Below the pieces are notes generated by a model. That model worked only from the letters and a program-made list of their open reading frames with translations, was not told the DNA's origin and did no database searches. Below, one piece after another: positions 26,172-33,629 of a stretch of 46,861 nt of DNA. A program made the translations under genes and the position numbers. The DNA is taken from assembly GCA_946479785.1 (NCBI GenBank), contig CAMLHQ010000021.1:1-46861 (forward strand), written 5' to 3'. This DNA comes from an uncultured Nitrospira sp. (GTDB lineage: Bacteria > Nitrospirota > Nitrospiria > Nitrospirales > Nitrospiraceae). Each line of letters begins with the position of its first letter. Within the stretch, counting starts at the first letter, position 1.

Positions 26172-28511
26172 ATGGCAAAGTCGCTGATTATTGTTGAGTC
26201 CCCCACGAAAGCGAAGACAATCACAAAATACCTGGGTCGCGGCTACACCGTCATGGCTTCGGTCGGGCACATCAAGGATCTGCCGACCAGCAAGCTCGGT
26301 GTGGATCTCGAACACAATTTTAAACCACAGTATGTGACCATCAAGGGCAAGTCAAAGGTTCTGGCCGACATCAAGAAGAAGGCCGAAGAAGCAGACAAGG
26401 TGTTTCTCGCACCGGACCCCGACCGCGAAGGCGAAGCGATTGCCTGGCATCTTGCCGAAGAACTGCGGGGCAAATCTAAAAAGAAAAGCGAAGGAAAAGT
26501 ATTCCGCGTTCTCTTCAATGAGATCACCGAGCGGGCGATCAAACAGGCGTTGCAGTCGCCAGGGCAGATCGACATGAAGTTGGTCAATGCCCAGCAGGCG
26601 CGGCGGGTCTTGGATCGGATCGTCGGATACCAAGGCAGCCAGCTGTTGTGGAGCAAAGTCCGCCGCGGCCTTTCCATGGGACGAGTACAGTCCGTAGCGG
26701 TGCTGCTGATGTGCGAACGGGAAGCGGAGCGGGAAGCATTCCGCACGGAGGAATATTGGTCGATCACTGTGCTCCTTGCGGGGACCAATCCACCGCCATT
26801 TGAAGCCAAGCTCCATAGTATTAATGGTGAAGAGGCTTCGATCGGAAATGCCGAGCAAGCAGGGAAGATCGTGTCGGCGATCCAGGACAAAGCCCTCACG
26901 GTCACATCGATCGAGCGGAAGGAAAAGAAGCGGAACCCGGTTGCCCCATTTATTACCAGTCGGTTGCAGCAGGAGGCGGCTCGTAAGCTGCACTTTACGC
27001 CCAAGAAAACCATGACTCTTGCGCAGCAGCTCTACGAGGGGGTCGAAATCGGGGCAGAAGGTGCCACCGGTCTCATCACCTATATGAGAACGGACTCGCC
27101 GAGAATTTCTCAAGAAGCCACCGCCGAAGCCAGGCAGGTGATCCAGGAGCGGTTCGGCGCCGAGTACCTCCCGGAGACGCCAAATGTGTATAAGACATCC
27201 AAGGCGGCGCAAGAAGCCCACGAAGCGATCCGGCCAACCTCTGCGGCCAGGGACCCGGAATCCATCAGGCCGTATCTGGAGCAGGACCAATACAATTTGT
27301 ACAAGTTGATTTGGAACCGCTTCATTGCCTCGCAGATGGTGCCGGCTATTCTTGACGTCACGCGCGTCGAATCGACGCCGCTTGAGACGAACGCCAGGTA
27401 CCTGTTCCGCTCCAGCGGGACGGTGGTCAAATTCCCCGGTCACACGATCGTCTATATGGAAGGTGTCGACAAAGAATTGTTTGCGCAAAAGCCCAAGCAG
27501 GAGGAAGAGGTCGATGATAGTGCTGAGCGGCAGCTTCCCGAGTTGAGCGAAGGAGAGCGACTCCGGCTCGTTGAACAGCCTGAGCAGACTATTCCAGGCG
27601 TGACCTCGAAGCAGCACTTCACCCAGCCGCCTCCGCGCTACAATGAAGCGCTGTTGATTAAAGAACTGGAAGAAAAAGGCATCGGGCGTCCCTCGACCTA
27701 TGCGGCGATCATCTCGACTATTCAAGACCGCAAGTATGTGGAAAAAGTCGAAGGGCGATTCCTGCCCACCGAGACGGGCCGCACGGTCAACGATTTCTTA
27801 TTGAAGGGGTTCCCGGACGTCGTCAACGTAGATTTCACGTCGCAGCTGGAAGCGGAACTCGACGAAGTCGAAGAAGGGAACAAGCCCTGGGTGGAGGCTG
27901 TGCGTGACTTTTACGATCCCTTCGCCCTTGACCTGGAGAAAGCCAAGTCCATTCCGGGGCCCAAGGATACGGTGGAGCCGCCGACCGACATTCCCTGTGA
28001 GAAATGCGGCAGGATGATGGAGATCAAGTGGGGGAGAAACGGAAAGTTCCTGGCCTGCCCGGGCTATAAAGATGATCCGCCCTGCAAAAACACACAGAAT
28101 TTCGAGAAACTACCGGACGGCACCATTAAAATCATTCCGAAACAGGAACTCACCACGGATCAGGTCTGCGAGAAATGTGGCAGTCCGATGATCGTGAAGA
28201 GCGGGCGCTTCGGCAAGTTCATCGCCTGCTCCGCCTATCCGGAGTGCAAGACGACCAAACCTCTGGCACTTGGCGTGAAATGTCCACAGCCGGGTTGCGG
28301 CGGTGATCTCGTCCAAAAGCGGACGCGCAAGGGCCGTTCATTCTTTGCCTGCAGCAAGTACCCTGCCTGCGAGTATGCCTTATGGGATCGTCCTATCCCC
28401 AAGACCTGCCCCACCTGCAGCGCGCCATTTCTCATCGAAAAAGTCAGCAAGCAAACGGGCCGCAGTGTGCAGTGCCGCAACGAAGACTGCGGGTATCGCG
28501 AGGCGGGCTGA
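26172..28511 (+). CDS. topA: DNA topoisomerase I
   Basis: Type IA topoisomerase that relaxes negative supercoils. The 779-residue protein begins with the TOPRIM domain (SLIIVESPTKAKTITKYL, then LAPDPDREGEAIAWHL with the metal-binding DPDRE). The catalytic Tyr lies in TGLITYMRTDSPRIS (about 300). FTQPPPRYNEALLIKELEEKGIGRPSTYA follows in part as PPPRYNEALLIKELEE and GIGRPSTYA. The C-terminus has four Cys4 zinc ribbons (CEKCG, CEKCGSPM, CPQPGCGG and CPTCSAP starts), one more than E. coli TopA. It is 88 bases downstream of dprA, a frequent neighbour. A GGAG site precedes the ATG. Confidence 0.97.
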   Translation: MAKSLIIVESPTKAKTITKYLGRGYTVMASVGHIKDLPTSKLGVDLEHNFKPQYVTIKGKSKVLADIKKKAEEADKVFLAPDPDREGEAIAWHLAEELRGKSKKKSEGKVFRVLFNEITERAIKQALQSPGQIDMKLVNAQQARRVLDRIVGYQGSQLLWSKVRRGLSMGRVQSVAVLLMCEREAEREAFRTEEYWSITVLLAGTNPPPFEAKLHSINGEEASIGNAEQAGKIVSAIQDKALTVTSIERKEKKRNPVAPFITSRLQQEAARKLHFTPKKTMTLAQQLYEGVEIGAEGATGLITYMRTDSPRISQEATAEARQVIQERFGAEYLPETPNVYKTSKAAQEAHEAIRPTSAARDPESIRPYLEQDQYNLYKLIWNRFIASQMVPAILDVTRVESTPLETNARYLFRSSGTVVKFPGHTIVYMEGVDKELFAQKPKQEEEVDDSAERQLPELSEGERLRLVEQPEQTIPGVTSKQHFTQPPPRYNEALLIKELEEKGIGRPSTYAAIISTIQDRKYVEKVEGRFLPTETGRTVNDFLLKGFPDVVNVDFTSQLEAELDEVEEGNKPWVEAVRDFYDPFALDLEKAKSIPGPKDTVEPPTDIPCEKCGRMMEIKWGRNGKFLACPGYKDDPPCKNTQNFEKLPDGTIKIIPKQELTTDQVCEKCGSPMIVKSGRFGKFIACSAYPECKTTKPLALGVKCPQPGCGGDLVQKRTRKGRSFFACSKYPACEYALWDRPIPKTCPTCSAPFLIEKVSKQTGRSVQCRNEDCGYREAG

Positions 28512-28597
28512 TTCCTTCCTCCTTGTTCCTTCACTATCTCCAGTGTCGGTCACCGAAAATGAACAATATGTTGTCTGTCCGGTCCGCGCGGGTCAGG

Positions 28598-28645
28598 TTG
28601 ACGAATCTCTGTTCGGGCATTGATAATGATACATATACAATCAAT
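28598..28645 (+). promoter_or_regulatory. Promoter with Fur-box-like operator before bacterioferritin
   Basis: TTGACG (28598-28603), 18 bases and GATAAT (28622-28627). An AT-rich inverted repeat, ATTGAT...ATCAAT (28619-28645), covers the -10 box. Its left half, TGATAATGAT, matches the Fur consensus exactly; the right half is weak (10 of 14 positions in the 7-1-7 model). It ends 48 bases before the bacterioferritin start. Confidence 0.45.
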
Positions 28646-28693
28646 CCGCCCATGGCATGAGGGCCTACCCAACGCGGAGCAAAGGGAAATGGA

Positions 28694-29170
28694 ATGAAAG
28701 CGAAAGAAGGGGTTGTCAACCTACTTAATAAGGTCCTTACGGCGGACCTCACTGCCATCAACCAATACTTTGTTCATGCCAAGATGTGCGAGAACTGGGG
28801 CTACGAACGGCTCTATCACAAGGTCCGCGAACGCAGCATCGATGAGATGAAAGATGCAGACGACATTATCGGCCATATTCTCTATCTCGAAGGCGTCCCG
28901 AACGTGCAACGCATGAACACGGTGCATGTCGGTGAGACCGTTTCCGAGCAACTCAAGCTGGACCTCAAGGCCGAACAGGAAATGTTGGCCTTGCTGAACG
29001 AAGGCGTCGTGCACTGTACGAAAGTGATGGATTTCACGACTCGCCACATGTTCGAAGACATGGCAAAAGATGTCGACGAGCATATCGATTGGGTTGAGAC
29101 GCAGATGGAAACGATCAAGCAGATCGGCTTAGAAAACTACCTCGCCGAGCAGATCAAGAAAGATTCGTAA
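28694..29170 (+). CDS. bfr: Bacterioferritin, haem-type subunit with degenerate ferroxidase centre
   Basis: A 158-residue four-helix bacterioferritin that aligns without gaps to E. coli Bfr as I remember it. The haem ligand Met52 is kept (SIDEMKDAD), as are Glu51, Glu94 and His130 (EHIDW). Three ferroxidase ligands are changed: Glu18 to Asp, His54 to Asp and Glu127 to Val. Such a subunit may bind haem and join a mixed shell with an active partner, as in two-subunit bacterioferritins, rather than oxidise iron itself. A possible Fur-box promoter stands upstream. The last 17 bases overlap the convergent HD-GYP gene. Confidence 0.93.
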   Translation: MKAKEGVVNLLNKVLTADLTAINQYFVHAKMCENWGYERLYHKVRERSIDEMKDADDIIGHILYLEGVPNVQRMNTVHVGETVSEQLKLDLKAEQEMLALLNEGVVHCTKVMDFTTRHMFEDMAKDVDEHIDWVETQMETIKQIGLENYLAEQIKKDS

Positions 29171-29855
29171 GCAACGGTTGCAGACAAGTCCGCCGCTGTT
29201 GTTTCAGCATAATCCTCGCAAATTGCTCCACGACAGTCGGATCGAATTGCGTACCTGATGCGACCAAGACAATGCGCAGCGCAATCAGGTCGCGTTGTGA
29301 TTGTTCCTGCACATTCGGCACGGCGATGGCATCGAATGCGTCCGCAACGGCGAGGATTCTTGCGCCTAGGGGAATGAACGGCCCTCGGATGCCGTAAGGA
29401 TATCCGGTGCCGTCCCAACGCTCGTGGTGATGGGCGATGAATACCGAAGCCGCTTGCAAAAAGGTGAAGGGCTCCAAAAGCGAGGCGCCTAGCCTGGCAT
29501 GATTCTGTACGGCGCGGTACGCGTCAGCGTCGAGGTAGCCACTGTCTGTGGCAACGCCGCGGGGCATCAGAAGGAGTCCGACATCGTGCAGATAGGTCGC
29601 GAGCTTGAGTTGGTGCAGCTCCTCGTTCACCATCATGAGTTCTTGCCCGAGCAGCATCGCGATCTCTGCTGTCCGGAGACCATGGCCGGCGCGAACGGGG
29701 AGGGCGCGATCCAACTCTCTTGCCACTTGCTTCACAAGAATGCTTTCAATGTCATGGCGTGACTGTCCCGGAACTCGCAGTTGATCGATTTTCCGCAGCT
29801 GCTTCTGGATCTTTACAATAGATTGCTCTACGTCTGTCGTCCGCTCGAATGGCAT
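29154..29855 (-). CDS. HD-GYP domain protein
   Basis: A 233-residue stand-alone HD-GYP protein, predicted cytoplasmic, of the class that hydrolyses cyclic-di-GMP. Metal-site residues are present: His58 (AGHGLRTAEIA), His90-Asp91 (YLHDVG), His119 (QNHARLGASLL), the His cluster at 142-144 with ERWDGTGYPYG (GYP at 151-153), and Asp172 (ILAVADAFDAI). The conserved Lys after HDxG is Leu here, so activity may be lowered. There is no receiver or sensor domain; the N-terminal 30 residues look helical. ATG 29853-29855 has GAGGA upstream. It lies downstream of the iron-responsive operon, separated by the stem-loop at 29875-29910. Confidence 0.87.
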   Translation of the reverse strand: MPFERTTDVEQSIVKIQKQLRKIDQLRVPGQSRHDIESILVKQVARELDRALPVRAGHGLRTAEIAMLLGQELMMVNEELHQLKLATYLHDVGLLLMPRGVATDSGYLDADAYRAVQNHARLGASLLEPFTFLQAASVFIAHHHERWDGTGYPYGIRGPFIPLGARILAVADAFDAIAVPNVQEQSQRDLIALRIVLVASGTQFDPTVVEQFARIMLKQQRRTCLQPLLTNLS

Positions 29856-29874
29856 CGTGTCCTCGTTAAAATGA

Positions 29875-29910
29875 CAGAGCTCAAGATCACGTCGTTGATC
29901 TTGAGCTCTG
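29875..29910 (-). terminator. Perfect 15-bp stem-loop, probable operon terminator
   Basis: CAGAGCTCAAGATCA (29875-29889) and TGATCTTGAGCTCTG (29896-29910) are perfect inverted repeats around a six-base loop. It lies after the last gene of the minus-strand FMN operon (stop at 29961) and 19 bases before the HD-GYP start. On the minus strand it is followed by TCATTTTAACG, a weak U-tract, so it may be a leaky terminator or a processing site. Confidence 0.6.
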
Positions 29911-29960
29911 GGTTAAAAACCTCTGGCCGCTACGAAAGGTATGAATCCCGGATTCGGAGA

Positions 29961-30479
29961 CTAGGTTTCTTCTCCTCGCTTTCCAGCCATCAACGGTTGT
30001 TGCAGAATCCACATCTCGTAGAGGGGAATAACCATCATCACGAAGAAGCTCAGCATCATGAGCGTGTCGCCGGTGAGCATGGTCAGCACAAAGATGGGCG
30101 ATACGTAACTGATGAGCCATGGCGAGATCAGATCGAGGATCACACCGCCAAATCCAGACCAGGTCATGGCGGCTTTCAAGGCATGGCTGGCATTTGTGAG
30201 AAACATGACATGAACTAATATCATGAAGACGACCGGCATCGTGAAGAGATGAAAGTGCGTCACTTCGGCCAATTCACGGAACGACATCGGCTCCCCAAAC
30301 GTGGCGTCCGAGCCTCGATAATGATCAGCAATTCCTGATGGCGACAATCCCGTCATGCTGTGAGCCCAAAAGAATGAAAACAAAAACCCAGCCAACATCA
30401 AAAGCAAAAATAACGTGTACAACAACCGGATGTGACGATCGGAGTCACGAAGTTTGAATCGCTGATTAAAATTGCGCAT
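29961..30479 (-). CDS. Four-helix membrane protein of the FMN/iron operon, possible haem protein
   Basis: A 172-residue integral membrane protein; I do not recognise a named family with certainty. Four hydrophobic helices are clear (about 18-40, 72-95, 107-127 and 129-157). Histidines cluster at the membrane edges: His40 at the end of helix 1, His75 and His77 at the start of helix 2 (EVTHFHLFTMP) and His90 near its other end. A His pair 13 residues apart in one helix is the spacing used for haem b ligands in transmembrane cytochromes, so it could carry electrons across the membrane to the FMN-binding protein encoded 24 bases upstream. That is an inference. It is the last gene of the operon starting at 33500. 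Confidence 0.7.
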   Translation of the reverse strand: MRNFNQRFKLRDSDRHIRLLYTLFLLLMLAGFLFSFFWAHSMTGLSPSGIADHYRGSDATFGEPMSFRELAEVTHFHLFTMPVVFMILVHVMFLTNASHALKAAMTWSGFGGVILDLISPWLISYVSPIFVLTMLTGDTLMMLSFFVMMVIPLYEMWILQQPLMAGKRGEET

Positions 30480-30503
30480 GCTGGGACGCTCGGTCCGCTC
30501 GTC

Positions 30504-31184
30504 TCAATTGTTTCCGAAAATCGAGTTAAAGAAGCCTTTCTCGGGTTTGCGAGCGGCGACAGTGTCGCTGCCGACGCCGGCTGGCTTCAAATAAAATTCA
30601 TCCACGAGCACGAGGACTCGCTTGACGCCCGCGCTGATGGAGCGCACGGACATAGTAGCGCCGCTGATATTGATGATGTCTTTATTGATCCGAACAGGGT
30701 CCGATACCGTCTTGCCCTCGTATTGCGAGTTGAACCGTTTGGTGCGTACTTCGCTGCCTCGTGCCTCTCGGAATACGAGGAGCTCCACGTTGGATACTCG
30801 TCCTCGAGTATCGACACCGACCATATACGTCATGGGCTTGTGCTTGCCGATGGTATTTTGAACCATGACGTAACCGTCGATGTGGCTGCCGGTTTCGCCG
30901 ATATGCACCTCGAATCCCTCCTCCGGAAACTTCCAGCCGATCCGTTCTTCAACGTGAGTTTTCGTTTCCGGAGTCAGTCGGATGAAATCCTTTCTGATGC
31001 GCTCAGACGCGGGAAACATGAGTTTCAATGCCTCTTCCTCCGTAAGAAAGACTTCGGCATGAGTCATTTCTTGTTCCGTGAGAAAGCGTTTGAGCTCCCC
31101 GTCCCAGATCCGTTCGCCTCTGGCAAGAGACGGAATCAGAAGCAGAGTAAGACTCATTGCCAGGAGCCAAGGTCGAGACGTCAT
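30504..31184 (-). CDS. Exported FMN-binding domain protein (flavinylation target)
   Basis: A 226-residue protein with a Sec signal peptide (hydrophobic stretch LLAMSLTLLLIPSLARG, cleavage near residue 22) and a C-terminal FMN_bind domain (about 98-195). The flavin attachment motif is SGATMS (174-179), with Thr177 as the expected acceptor of FMN through a phosphoester bond made by ApbE; an ApbE gene is encoded at 34261. The Asp usually found three residues before the Ser is Ile here, although Asp169 is near. The N-terminal 75 residues are charged and helical. It should act as a periplasmic one- or two-electron carrier. The ATG overlaps the stop codon of the upstream lipoprotein gene by four bases. 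Confidence 0.88.
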   Translation of the reverse strand: MTSRPWLLAMSLTLLLIPSLARGERIWDGELKRFLTEQEMTHAEVFLTEEEALKLMFPASERIRKDFIRLTPETKTHVEERIGWKFPEEGFEVHIGETGSHIDGYVMVQNTIGKHKPMTYMVGVDTRGRVSNVELLVFREARGSEVRTKRFNSQYEGKTVSDPVRINKDIINISGATMSVRSISAGVKRVLVLVDEFYLKPAGVGSDTVAARKPEKGFFNSIFGNN

Positions 31185-31639
31185 GTGGACACGCAGCCTT
31201 TCTCTTTCAGCTTGTTGTTGAGTCGCGTGACGACGGTTGCCTCGGCCTCTTCCGAGGGATCAACGGGCCACCATTTTGTGGCTTGTTGGGTCACACCGCC
31301 CCGAGCATGCCATCGTTGGCGCGTTTCCAGGACGCTCACCGAAGACACGTCGTTCAAGCGTTTCACGAACACGGTCAGGCGGGCTCGCTCGCGATTGCCG
31401 AATCCTTCGCGGTTAAATATGCCGAAGCCCCTCTCTGTCGCTTCCATTTCGATCCAGGCCGTTTCGATGGTGCCGTTCTCCTTGCTCTGCAAAGTGATGG
31501 AATACCCTTTCATTGTTTCGAGAGCGGTATCCCAAGTCGTGTCGTAAGAGCAGACGAAATACAAATCCCGGCTTCCGCTCAGAGAAGCACAACCGCTGCA
31601 TGTAAGCACAACGAGGAATGCGAGAGCCGCTATTTGCAC
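31181..31639 (-). CDS. Small lipoprotein, function unknown
   Basis: A 152-residue protein with a lipoprotein signal (AALAFLVVLTCSGC, acylated Cys17). The mature part has a fold-like alternation of strands and helices: YDTTWDTALETMKGYSI, an acidic TAWIEMEATERGF strand, and RLTVFVKRLNDVSSVSV followed by VVTRLNNKLKEKGC. This pattern recalls BamC/NlpB-type helix-grip lipoproteins, but I cannot confirm it. The start is GTG with AAGGAG ten bases upstream. It lies between the porin (62-base gap holding a hairpin) and the FMN-binding gene (four-base overlap), so it is part of the Fur-controlled operon and probably works in the periplasm. Confidence 0.75.
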   Translation of the reverse strand: MQIAALAFLVVLTCSGCASLSGSRDLYFVCSYDTTWDTALETMKGYSITLQSKENGTIETAWIEMEATERGFGIFNREGFGNRERARLTVFVKRLNDVSSVSVLETRQRWHARGGVTQQATKWWPVDPSEEAEATVVTRLNNKLKEKGCVST

Positions 31640-31660
31640 AGATCAGATGCTCCTTAGGAA

Positions 31661-31694
31661 TCTGGAAGCCGTCTCATCGGAGACGGCTCCCAGA
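31661..31694 (-). other. Intercistronic hairpin after the porin gene
   Basis: AGCCGTCTC and GAGACGGCT form a perfect 9-bp stem with the loop ATCG. After one mismatch the stem is prolonged by TCTGG/CCAGA. It starts 7 bases after the porin stop codon and is not followed by a U-tract on the minus strand. It is therefore better read as an mRNA 3'-end stabiliser or partial attenuator that keeps porin output above that of the downstream genes. Confidence 0.55.
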
Positions 31695-31701
31695 CACCGA
31701 T

Positions 31702-33195
31702 TTAGAAATACGTCGCAGCTGAAATCACCAGCGCGCTGTCATGTATGCGTTCGTTCGTGTTGGGATTGAACGCTCTCGGCTGATACTGATAGCTGATCTT
31801 GAAGACCGCATCTTCAATCGGCCGATAGTTCAAGCCGAAGGAGATTTGCTCCATGTTGCCCCATCCGCCGGTGCCATTGCTGTCGTCTTGGTTAGTGTTG
31901 ACCTTGTCGTACCGGATGACCGCTGTGAAGGTCGATCCTTCCCCGAAGCGTTTGGGAGAAAGCTTCGTGAGGAATTCCGGCATGAAGTGATAATTGCCTT
32001 GGATGTAAAATCCGTTCATGCGTTGTGGCGGAATGCCGATGCCGCTGTTACCGCCGATACCGGTCAAGAGCGATCCGGGGGCAAATCCAAGCGTGTTCGT
32101 TTGAATCGCTCGAGAATTGCCCCTTGCGTAGGCCCAGGCGGCTTCACCGATGACTTCGAAGGGACCTCGTTGGAGAGTCCAGTCAACGGCCGTAATGCTG
32201 AGAGGGTTGTAATTCCCATTGGGGGCGCCATTGGCGTAATACTGTGATCCTGCTACTTCGACACCGAGCATGGGGCTGAAGGCCAAACGTCCGACGACCG
32301 CCTTTCCGTTGTTGATGTCTAAGCCATCGGTTGAGCTACAAGTCCGCTGTCTGGAAGCTTTTGTCCCGTCTGCCTCATTGATCCTGGGAGTTCCATTGGG
32401 ATCGTACGAGCAGGGTCCCGTCGTAACATACAGTTCATAGTCCAGCTTACTGGTTCTTCCAGGATAAAAAGTCCCGTAAAATCCTGCTCCGGTTTCAGAC
32501 AGTGTCGTAGGAATAATGAATTGGCTGACTAGTGGACGATCGGTTAAGTCGTTCAAGGGTGAGTCGTGTAGCAGGTTGAACTTGCCGACCGGAAGCAACA
32601 AAATACCGGCTCGGAGATTGAATGCTTCATTGACCAAATAGTCTATATGGGCAAACTCCAGACTGAATTCATGCTCTGGAGTTTCCTCTCTAATGCCGTG
32701 CTCAATTTCAATTTCCGATGCAAACTTCACGTGCTCGGTGATGTCTGCATAGATAAAAGGGACGAACCGCTGCTGATCGAACCCATTCGTGCCGCCTCCA
32801 TAACCGTTGTCGATACTGGCTTTGCTCTGAGAACGGTACTGAATATCCATATAACCACCGACAATGGCTTTGGGAGCGGCGACGAACGGTTTTGCATAGA
32901 CTAACCGGCCTGATCCGGTAGACCCGAAGCCCAATGAAACCCGTTCTTCTCCCTTTCGCTCAACCTTGATATCGGTCATCGGGCCTGTGGGCGTGGGATA
33001 CTGACCTGTCTGGCCTGCTTTTTGTTCCATGGTTCGTTCAGCGGAACCTTCACGTTGTTCGTGTTCCTGCATCTTCTTGTTGACCGCTTCATCGACGAGC
33101 TTTTTAATCTCCTCTGGGGTCATTTCGACGGCCAAGGCCGGCATCACCGGCAAGCTGGCGATCACGAGAGCCCCGAGGATTGACCGGATCCTCAT
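31702..33195 (-). CDS. Outer-membrane beta-barrel porin (phosphate-selective O/P-like)
   Basis: A 497-residue exported protein. The signal peptide is MRIRSILGALVIASLPVMPA with cleavage near residue 22. A charged helical segment follows (about 24-55, TPEEIKKLVDEAVNKKMQEH), probably a coiled coil in the periplasm. The rest is alternating beta-strands typical of a 16-strand porin (for example VGGYMDIQYRS, VKFASEIEIEHG, LDYELYVTTG, FTAVIRYDKVN, MEQISFGLNYRP). The last residue is Phe after SAATY, the usual signal for barrel assembly. GGAGG lies 8 bases before the ATG. There is no TonB box or plug domain, so it is not a TonB-dependent receptor. The substrate could be an iron complex, given its Fur-controlled operon. 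Confidence 0.82.
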   Translation of the reverse strand: MRIRSILGALVIASLPVMPALAVEMTPEEIKKLVDEAVNKKMQEHEQREGSAERTMEQKAGQTGQYPTPTGPMTDIKVERKGEERVSLGFGSTGSGRLVYAKPFVAAPKAIVGGYMDIQYRSQSKASIDNGYGGGTNGFDQQRFVPFIYADITEHVKFASEIEIEHGIREETPEHEFSLEFAHIDYLVNEAFNLRAGILLLPVGKFNLLHDSPLNDLTDRPLVSQFIIPTTLSETGAGFYGTFYPGRTSKLDYELYVTTGPCSYDPNGTPRINEADGTKASRQRTCSSTDGLDINNGKAVVGRLAFSPMLGVEVAGSQYYANGAPNGNYNPLSITAVDWTLQRGPFEVIGEAAWAYARGNSRAIQTNTLGFAPGSLLTGIGGNSGIGIPPQRMNGFYIQGNYHFMPEFLTKLSPKRFGEGSTFTAVIRYDKVNTNQDDSNGTGGWGNMEQISFGLNYRPIEDAVFKISYQYQPRAFNPNTNERIHDSALVISAATYF

Positions 33196-33308
33196 TGCGA
33201 ACCTCCATACGAAAAAGTAGTAATGGTCAGACTCGGGACTCGACGGTCTCTGGTCATGTTGATACATTCAGAACGACTGCCTACACGAGATATGCGAGGA
33301 GCCTCCTT

Positions 33309-33500
33309 TCATGAGATGTGACCGGATGGCGCTGCTGTCCACCCTTTGATGGCGGAAAAGGGTATAAAGACAATGCGCTTGCAACGCTTGCACTTGAGTT
33401 CAAGCCCTTGAGGGCATACTTTGGCCATGAGCTGACCGCACTGGCAACGCGTTTCATTGCGCTGCGCCTTGCCTGAATGCGAAGAACTTGTCCCAATCAT
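33309..33500 (-). CDS. Small zinc-ribbon protein, Com-like
   Basis: A 63-residue protein with a zinc-ribbon core, TRCQCGQLMAKVCPQGLEL followed by KCKRCKR (Cys at about 19, 21, 30, 38 and 41). This resembles the Com family of small zinc-finger proteins known from phage Mu. Here the first Cys pair is spaced C-x-C instead of C-x-x-C, with an extra Cys in between. It is the first gene after the Fur-regulated promoter, 113 bases before the porin gene. It could be a metal- or nucleic-acid-binding regulator. The ribosome site (GAGG) is distant from the ATG, so a shorter internal start is possible. Confidence 0.6.
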   Translation of the reverse strand: MIGTSSSHSGKAQRNETRCQCGQLMAKVCPQGLELKCKRCKRIVFIPFSAIKGWTAAPSGHIS

Positions 33501-33527
33501 GTCGCGGGCAATGCCTCTAAATGAAAT

Positions 33528-33569
33528 TGAGAACGATTATTAATATCCTGGTCGATCCGCCAATGTCAA
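33528..33569 (-). promoter_or_regulatory. Fur-regulated promoter of the porin/FMN operon
   Basis: On the minus strand: TTGACA (33569-33564), then ATATTA at 17 bases or TATTAA at 18 bases. The Fur box, TGAGAACGATTATTA on the plus strand (33528-33542), overlaps the -10 and start site. It matches the 7-1-7 model TGATAAT-N-ATTATCA at 11 of 14 positions. Iron-bound Fur should block transcription here. The same box is 88 bases from the start of the divergent lipoprotein/apbE genes and may act on both. Confidence 0.7.
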
Positions 33570-33629
33570 GTTATAATTTGTACCCCGGGAAGGTATGCAT
33601 GACGGCAGGGTTCTCCTATAATTCTCTTC

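Noticed and set aside
29875..29910. Perfect inverted repeat as an integron or phage attachment site
   Set aside because: There is no integrase, no tRNA gene and no second copy nearby; position between two genes on one strand fits an RNA stem-loop better.
30432..31547. 371-residue plus-strand frame opposite the membrane protein, FMN-binding and lipoprotein genes
   Set aside because: The minus-strand genes show signal peptides, a lipobox and an SGAT motif in tight operon spacing; the plus frame has no recognisable domain.
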